From assembly GCA_964524965.1 (NCBI GenBank), contig CAZGDY010000023.1, positions 1-17,811 of the forward strand: a DNA stretch of 17,811 nucleotides. Direction: 5' to 3'. The notes beneath the pieces are model-generated. The model ran no database searches and was not told the DNA's origin. It saw only the letters and a program-made list of their open reading frames with translations. This stretch comes from Kmv34 sp964524965. GTDB lineage: Bacteria > Aerophobota > Aerophobia > Aerophobales > B3-G15. Below are positions 13,176-17,811 of this stretch, piece by piece (the first letter of the stretch is position 1; the number at the start of each line of letters is the position of its first letter). Both the position numbers and the translations under genes were made by a program.

Positions 13176-14432
13176 TTATATCCCTATATCCTTGCGGTAG
13201 TGCATTCCATCAAAACTAATTTTCCTTACCCCTCGGTAAGTTATTTTAGCTGATTCTTTTAAATTTTTTCCCATTCCTGTAATTCCGATTACTCTTCCTC
13301 CGTTAGTGATGAGTTGATTATTTTCTCTTTTTACTCCAGCGCAGAAGGCAAATATATTTTTCTCTTTAACTATTTGCTCTAGCCCTTTTATTATTTTTCC
13401 TTTTTGATAGGTACCCGGATATCCTTTAGAGGCTAAAACCACACAGGTAGTAGCTTGATAACGCCATTTTAAATTAATTTTTCCAAGGTTTTCCTGATCA
13501 ACGGCTTGGAAAATATCCATAATATCGCTATAAAGTCGGGGAAGGGTAACTTGAGTTTCAGGGTCTCCAAAACGACAGTTATATTCCAGCACAAAAGGTT
13601 CTCCTGCTTGAATCATTAGACCAAAATAAAGAACTCCTTTGTAAACTATATTTTTCTTTTGCAGGCCTTTTAAGGTAGGAATTGCTATTTTTTTCATTAT
13701 TTTTTTAAAAAGATAAGGTTTGAGCGATGCTGGAGAATAAGCTCCCATTCCTCCGGTATTAGGCCCTCTATTTTTATCATAAACAGATTTATGGTCTTTG
13801 GCGGATACCAGTGGTTTAATAGATTTTCCATCGGTGAGAATTAAAAAAGAAACTTCATTCCCCTTTAACTTTTCTTCAATGACTATTTTATCTCCAGCTG
13901 AACCGAATAGTTTTTTTTCCATAATCTGACGGCAAGCTTCTGAGGCTTTTTCCTTGGATTTAGTAATGAATACTCCTTTGCCTTGCGCTAATCCATCTAC
14001 TTTTACTACCAGCTCTGTTTGTTGCTTATCTATATAAGAGAGAGCTTTATTTAAATCGGAAAAAGTTTTAAATTCTGCTGTAGGAATATTAAATTCTTTC
14101 ATAAAATTTTTAGCCCAGACCTTACTTGTTTCAAGACGAGTGGCTTTTTTTATAGGGCCAAATATTTTTAATTTTTTCTTCTGGAAAAGATTAACTATAC
14201 CTTCGGCAAGGGGTGCTTCAGGTCCTACTATAGTAAAATCGATCTTGTTTTTCTTAACATATTCAACAAGAGCAGAAAAATTATTGTCATAGGAAATATC
14301 TTCACAGTGAGCGCTTTCTGCTATGCCAGCATTCCCAGGAGTGCAGAATATTTTCTTTACCCTGGAACTTTGAGATAATTTCCAAACAAGAGCGTGCTCC
14401 CTTCCTCCTCCTCCCACCACTAAAACTTTCAT
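13176..14432 (-). CDS. purD: Phosphoribosylamine-glycine ligase (GAR synthetase)
   Basis: PurD catalyses the second step of purine synthesis: 5-phosphoribosylamine, glycine and ATP give GAR. The 418 residues are the usual length. The N-terminal domain starts MKVLVVGGGGREHALVWKLS with the GNAGIA loop (33-38). The ATP-grasp domain has LVVKVDGLAQGKGVF (141-155), EEKLKGNEVSF (186-196) and the signature RGPNTGGMGAYSP (222-234). The metal-binding LEYNCRFGDPETQ is at 282-294. The C-terminal domain is complete to the stop. AAAGGAGG lies five bases before the ATG. It follows lptB after a 76-bp space on the same strand. No other pur genes are present, so it is isolated from the pathway here. Confidence 0.97.
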   Translation of the reverse strand: MKVLVVGGGGREHALVWKLSQSSRVKKIFCTPGNAGIAESAHCEDISYDNNFSALVEYVKKNKIDFTIVGPEAPLAEGIVNLFQKKKLKIFGPIKKATRLETSKVWAKNFMKEFNIPTAEFKTFSDLNKALSYIDKQQTELVVKVDGLAQGKGVFITKSKEKASEACRQIMEKKLFGSAGDKIVIEEKLKGNEVSFLILTDGKSIKPLVSAKDHKSVYDKNRGPNTGGMGAYSPASLKPYLFKKIMKKIAIPTLKGLQKKNIVYKGVLYFGLMIQAGEPFVLEYNCRFGDPETQVTLPRLYSDIMDIFQAVDQENLGKINLKWRYQATTCVVLASKGYPGTYQKGKIIKGLEQIVKEKNIFAFCAGVKRENNQLITNGGRVIGITGMGKNLKESAKITYRGVRKISFDGMHYRKDIGI

Positions 14433-14508
14433 GAGGTCCTCCTTTGTTCTTTTTTAACCCCAGCCAGAGTTTTAAGATTTAGACTGCAGGACTATCAGAG
14501 TATAGGGG

Positions 14509-15228
14509 CTATAGTTTGAATTTTTCACCTAAAAAAATCTTCTTTGCTTTTTCACTACGAGTGAGTTCCTCTCTTGTTCCAGCGATGAGTATATTTCCCT
14601 GATACATTATATAGGAAAAGTCAGTAATTTGAAGTGTTTCTCTGACGTTATGGTCAGTTATTAATACGCCTATGTTTTTTTTCTTGAGCTCAAAAATTAT
14701 AGATTGGATGTCCGCTACAGTGATCGGGTCTATTCCGGCAAACGGCTCATCCAGAAGGATAAAAGAAGGAGAGCTAACCAGAGTTTTTGCTACCTCTAAT
14801 CTTCGGCGTTCTCCTCCGGAAAGAAGATAAGCTTTTTTATCTTTCAGAGAAGAAATTCCTAACTCTAACATAAGTTCTTTAGCTTTTTCCTGTCTTTCTC
14901 CAACTGAAAAATCCAAGGTTTCCAGAATAGCCAGAAGGTTTTCCTCAACTGTTAATTTTTGGAAAACAGAAGGATTTTGGGGAAGATAGGCAATTCCTTT
15001 GCGAGCTCTTTTGTAAGTAGGTAGGTTGGTTATATTTTCATCATTTAAAATTATTTTTCCTCGGTCAGGGCGCACTAAACCAACTATCATATAAAAAGTG
15101 GTAGTTTTCCCTGCTCCATTAGGACCTAAAAGTCCTGCTACCTGGCCTGAGCCAACTTCCAAGGAGATATTTTTAACTACAGGCTTTTTTTGATAGTCTT
15201 TACTTAGATTCTTCACCTGAAGTGCCAA
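14509..15228 (-). CDS. lptB: LPS export ABC transporter ATP-binding protein LptB
   Basis: LptB drives the LptB2FGC machine that extracts lipopolysaccharide from the inner membrane. With a TTG start at 15228 the product is 239 residues and begins MALQVKNLSK, like other LptBs. GAGG (15235-15238) lies six bases ahead of it. The alternative GTG at 15240 has no ribosome site and would overlap lptA more. Walker A is GPNGAGKT (35-42), the Q-loop is Q84, the signature is LSGGE (136-140), Walker B is ILLDEP (157-162) and the switch His is H193. The LptB-specific TFYMIVGL segment follows Walker A. The gene overlaps the end of lptA by 29 bases. The partner permease genes lptF and lptG are not in the window. 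Confidence 0.93.
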   Translation of the reverse strand: MALQVKNLSKDYQKKPVVKNISLEVGSGQVAGLLGPNGAGKTTTFYMIVGLVRPDRGKIILNDENITNLPTYKRARKGIAYLPQNPSVFQKLTVEENLLAILETLDFSVGERQEKAKELMLELGISSLKDKKAYLLSGGERRRLEVAKTLVSSPSFILLDEPFAGIDPITVADIQSIIFELKKKNIGVLITDHNVRETLQITDFSYIMYQGNILIAGTREELTRSEKAKKIFLGEKFKL

Positions 15229-15697
15229 TTTGTTCCTCACTTAAAAAATAGGTAGATTTAACGGGATTTCCTTCTGCCTGGAGTCTTTCCTCTAAAGTCC
15301 ATATGGTAACTTTGTCAGCTTCCAGAGTTTGGCCAATGTCGTCCTGGTACTTAACCTCTCCTTCCATTATTGCAACTTCATCCTGAGGGAAGTAGGTTAC
15401 TTTCTGGCAAGAAGCTTGCATCTTGACATCTTGATTTATCTTAACATTACCGATGGCGATTATCTTTTCTAAGGTTTCCTCAATAGTTATGTAAACTTGT
15501 ACCTCTTCTGCTTCAACAAGGTAATCTTTCCAGGTCATTATAACATTGCCTTGATAAAGTAAAAATCTTTTGGCATAATCTATGCTTTGCTTGTCGGAAC
15601 TGACAGTTATTTTTGCTTGGTTCTCTGCAGCAAAGCTACCTACTCCTATCATAATCCCCAACATCATAACAAAAACCAAAAGAACATATTTTTTCAT
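15200..15697 (-). CDS. lptA: LPS transport periplasmic protein LptA (OstA-like)
   Basis: The 165-residue protein has a signal peptide (KKYVLLVFVMMLGIMIGVGSFAA, cleavage near residues 22-25). A beta-jellyroll of the OstA/LptA type follows: ITVSSDKQSIDYAKRFLLYQ, GNVIMTWKDYLVEAEEVQV, IIAIGNVKINQDVKMQA and MEGEVKYQDDIGQTLEADKV. LptA oligomers bridge LptC to the outer-membrane LptD for lipopolysaccharide transit. I chose the ATG at 15697, seven bases after AAGGAG; two TTG codons just upstream are in frame but too close to that site. The ATG shares a base with the lptC stop (TGATG), and the 3' end overlaps lptB, so lptC-lptA-lptB are translationally coupled. Confidence 0.88.
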   Translation of the reverse strand: MKKYVLLVFVMMLGIMIGVGSFAAENQAKITVSSDKQSIDYAKRFLLYQGNVIMTWKDYLVEAEEVQVYITIEETLEKIIAIGNVKINQDVKMQASCQKVTYFPQDEVAIMEGEVKYQDDIGQTLEADKVTIWTLEERLQAEGNPVKSTYFLSEEQIGTSGEESK

Positions 15698-16257
15698 CAA
15701 CAATCTCCTTCAAAGTAAGTTGTCACTTGATTTTTTATAGTTATTAGACTTAGATCAGGTTTGCCTGTTAGTCCTGTTCCCTGGGTTATAACTCCCTTTC
15801 TTTTAATTGTAACCTCTTTTTCTGTATAAAACTCTTTTTCAGAGTTATTCCATTGAAGCTGAGAAGTTTTCAGTTCAGCCCCGTCACGATAAGAGGTAAT
15901 GTATATCTCTCCTTCTAATAAAAGATTTGAAGTGGAATTTTCAATTATTACTTGTTTTGCTATTCCTTCAGAAGCAGGGTTTCCTTTTTCAAATAACTTG
16001 AGGGCCACATTTTTTAAAATAGTTTCTCGGGGCATTTGTACTGCCTTGTCGGCCATTAAAACCCATAATTTTTTACCCTGCGTGTCTAATTCTGTGAATT
16101 TTACCCCGGTAACTTCCGTAAGGGGTGATTCTAATGATTTTTGACTGACAGGAGATATTTTTTGGTCTTTTTGATCGTAAAGAAATACAAAAGAGATTCC
16201 CGCAACAAATATCCCAATAATAAAAACGGTGAAAAAAATTAGTCTTCTTTTACTCAT
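15697..16257 (-). CDS. lptC: LPS export protein LptC
   Basis: This 186-residue bitopic protein has an N-terminal transmembrane helix (about 5-27, after MSKRR) and a periplasmic jellyroll. Recognisable blocks are LTEVTGVKFTELDTQGKKLW, VLMADKAVQMPRETILKNVA, LLLEGEIYITSYRDGAELKT and EKEFYTEKEVTIKRKGVITQ, then GTGLTGKPDLSLITIKNQVTT. LptC hands lipopolysaccharide from LptBFG to LptA. It overlaps the end of rnhB by 8 bases and touches lptA by one base. Sequence conservation in LptC is low, so the call leans on fold pattern, size and position before lptA and lptB. Confidence 0.85.
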   Translation of the reverse strand: MSKRRLIFFTVFIIGIFVAGISFVFLYDQKDQKISPVSQKSLESPLTEVTGVKFTELDTQGKKLWVLMADKAVQMPRETILKNVALKLFEKGNPASEGIAKQVIIENSTSNLLLEGEIYITSYRDGAELKTSQLQWNNSEKEFYTEKEVTIKRKGVITQGTGLTGKPDLSLITIKNQVTTYFEGDC

Positions 16258-16897
16258 TTTTATTTTTTCTCTCTTTAAGCATCATCTTCACCCTGTCTAT
16301 AGTTTTCCATCTTTTCCTAACTATATCGGGAAGTTGAGAATCTTTTCTTAAACATTTTTTTAAAAATTCAATTGTTTTCTGGTCGGAGGGATATCCGGAA
16401 CCAATCTGTCCATAACGCAAAGAAAGATTTTTTATTTCTTCGTCCCTTGCTACTTTAGCCAATATAGAAGCTGCTGCAACGATGCTGTAATTTCCATCTG
16501 CAAAGTTTTCCACTACAAGCTTGGTCTTTTTATCTTTGGTTAAGGCTCTAACATTTCTCTCGTAGGAGTTTGGCCAGCGAGTAGGACAGTCGATAATAAC
16601 TACCTGGGGACAGAATTTGCTAATCAATTGGGCAATGCTTTTTAAATGAAGGTAAGTCATTCCGTATTCATCTATTTGGGAGGGAGAAATTTTAATTAAC
16701 TCCCACTTATTGGCGATTTTTTCAATCATCTTTTTTAATTTTTCTCTAGTGGCAGGAGAAAGAAGTTTAGAATCCTTCACTCCTATTTGGACCAATTCAG
16801 GAATATCTTCTTTTTTTACTACTATTCCACAAATAACCATTGGTCCAATAACTGGGCCTCGACCAGCTTCATCGATGCCTAATATAAGTTCTTTCAT
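16250..16897 (-). CDS. rnhB: Ribonuclease HII
   Basis: RNase HII cuts RNA in RNA-DNA hybrids and removes single ribonucleotides from DNA. The 215 residues start MKELILGIDEAGRGPVIGPM, with catalytic D9 and E10. The other acidic residues are D103 (VVIIDCPT) and D134 (FADGNYS). AAASILAKVARDEEI (141-155) and GSGYPSD (166-172) complete the family pattern. The 'GPVIGPMV' and 'GSGYPSD' forms resemble archaeal and some anaerobe RNase HIIs more than E. coli RnhB (GPLAG-), though this rests on memory of those sequences. It is the first gene after a near-consensus promoter and overlaps lptC, so the lpt genes depend on its transcript. Confidence 0.95.
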   Translation of the reverse strand: MKELILGIDEAGRGPVIGPMVICGIVVKKEDIPELVQIGVKDSKLLSPATREKLKKMIEKIANKWELIKISPSQIDEYGMTYLHLKSIAQLISKFCPQVVIIDCPTRWPNSYERNVRALTKDKKTKLVVENFADGNYSIVAAASILAKVARDEEIKNLSLRYGQIGSGYPSDQKTIEFLKKCLRKDSQLPDIVRKRWKTIDRVKMMLKERKNKNE

Positions 16898-16936
16898 TGT
16901 CCCTTTTCCAGTTTAAAGTTAAGTTAGACTTATGTT

Positions 16937-16965
16937 ATTGTACTGTAGGGCGCTGTTCCTGTCAA
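16937..16965 (-). promoter_or_regulatory. Near-consensus sigma-70 promoter for rnhB-lptC-lptA-lptB
   Basis: On the - strand a perfect -35 TTGACA (16960-16965), a 17-bp spacer and a -10 TACAAT (16937-16942, five of six) are present. The start site would be near 16930, leaving a leader of about 33 bases before the rnhB ATG. The overlapping genes downstream suggest one transcript through lptB, possibly into purD. Confidence 0.75.
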
Positions 16966-16978
16966 TGAAAAACACTCT

Positions 16979-17000
16979 AAGAAATCATTTTTAATTTCTT
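16979..17000 (-). terminator. Weak terminator candidate after acetolactate decarboxylase gene
   Basis: A seven-pair all-weak stem AAGAAAT/ATTTCTT (16994-17000 with 16979-16985) and an eight-base loop are followed on the - strand by GAGTGTTTTT. It lies 8 bases after the stop codon and before the rnhB promoter, the right place. The stem has one G-C pair, so it is a weak call. Confidence 0.3.
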
Positions 17001-17007
17001 TGACAGC

Positions 17008-17669
17008 TTATTTCTCCACTTTCTTTAGTTCTTCTTGTTTTTCTCCTTCTAAATCCGCTTTATAAAACTCGCTACTTTGGGGTAATGCTATATAAAACTC
17101 GGAAGTATAATCAATTTCAATTTTTACATTTTGCAGATGGCATTCCAGTAAATGTCCTCCTGCTTTTCTATCCTCCGTGATNNNNNNNNNNGAGGGTTGG
17201 GTTTGTTTTGTTTGTGAACACTTCTTATATTGATATTCTTGAATTTTCCTTTTATTTTAATGGCATAAAAAATATTCTTAGTTGGAAGTAAATTGTCTAA
17301 ATATTGTTCCAGCTCTTCGTAATCCATTGCTTTGTCCAATAATACTGTCTTGTCAGATTCAAAAAAAGTTACTGCGGCAAATGGTGTCTTCATAAAATCA
17401 TCAACAGGATAAGCTATTCCATCTGATTTTACCTGATAAAACTTACCTTCTAATCCAATCATCTCGCCGTCGAGACTATTGAAAGTACCGATTCCAAAGC
17501 CACCATGTTCTTTCAGTTCTTTATAGGTTGTTTCTCCATCATAAATACCCTCTAAAAGAGCGTCAATTGTCGAGGTTTGAAATAGAATATCCTTGTTTCC
17601 CTGTGATTGTGCACTTCCCAAAACAAAGACTAATAAAAATACGCTAATTGCAAAACATAACTTTTTCAT
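17008..17669 (-). CDS. budA: Exported alpha-acetolactate decarboxylase, interrupted by an assembly gap
   Basis: This enzyme converts 2-acetolactate to acetoin. Before the gap, 159 residues are readable: a signal peptide (about 1-22, ending GSAQSQG), then ILFQTSTIDALLEGIYDGET (28-47). ELKEHGGFGIGTFNSLDGEM (51-70) and GKFYQVKSDGIAYPV follow, then TPFAAVTFF and KGKFKNINIRSV (140-151). After the gap, in another frame, the family C-terminus continues as ITEDRKAGGHLLECHLQNVK plus 37 residues to a TAA at 17008-17010. The YHLHF metal ligands and about 45 residues belong in the gap; the third His ligand (GGH) is present. The 10 Ns break the frame, so they are a placeholder. Straight translation across them gives a false end at 17124. 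AAGGGGAA precedes the ATG. Exported forms exist in other bacteria. No acetolactate synthase is nearby. Confidence 0.88.
17182..17191. other. Assembly gap (10 N)
   Basis: Ten Ns lie inside the acetolactate decarboxylase gene. Family alignment from memory puts about 45 residues (roughly 130-140 bases) here, so the stated length is not the real one. Confidence 0.95.
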
Positions 17670-17811
17670 CGGATTCCCCTTTTAATTTTTTGTTGTTTTT
17701 TTAAAGCTTTGGATGAATTTATTAATAAGCATAACAGAAAGTGTTGTAGCTAGGATTTGTTTCTAAATAATTTTTCCCACAACTTTTCTTGAATGTTTGT
17801 GTCACATATGA

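Overview
The window looks like a metagenome-style scaffold: it contains a 10-N gap and several small lesions. It comes from an AT-rich, diderm, probably anaerobic bacterium. The diderm call rests on lptC, lptA and lptB together with TonB/ExbB/ExbD. The anaerobic lean rests on a rubrerythrin-like diiron protein beside a peroxiredoxin, and on two phenylacetate-CoA-ligase/ACT pairs of the kind common in anaerobes. I cannot name the phylum from sequence alone; an uncultured lineage is likely.

Left half (1-7570), all on the + strand. It opens with the end of a TPR protein whose repeats are nearly identical at DNA level. An oxidative-stress set follows: peroxiredoxin, a small winged-helix protein and a ferritin-like protein. 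Next comes a hicB antitoxin whose partner hicA has an internal stop. A long imperfect palindrome and tRNA-Phe(GAA) lie downstream. About 570 bases of decayed sequence then lead to two exported proteins, a small hypothetical and a phospholipase-D-fold protein that has lost its catalytic residues and carries a Cys/His tail. A run of small-protein genes follows (ABM-domain protein, frameshifted 4-OT-type tautomerase, CutA), then a CsgG-type exported protein.

Right half (7613-17669), all on the - strand and convergent with the left half. Read in transcription order it has an exported acetolactate decarboxylase interrupted by the assembly gap, then rnhB-lptC-lptA-lptB (overlapping genes behind a near-consensus promoter) and purD. 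exbB-exbD-tonB follow with their own TTGACA promoter, and then two consecutive paaK-ACT pairs.

How the genes work together: LptC/LptA/LptB are parts of the lipopolysaccharide export machine. ExbB/ExbD/TonB energise outer-membrane transport. The PaaK ligases activate aryl acids to CoA thioesters, and the ACT proteins probably sense an amino acid or aryl ligand. I see no CRISPR array, phage or complete insertion sequence. The most unusual items are the active-site-less PLD protein, the doubled paaK-ACT module, the broken hicA, the frameshifted tautomerase and the 42-nt palindrome.
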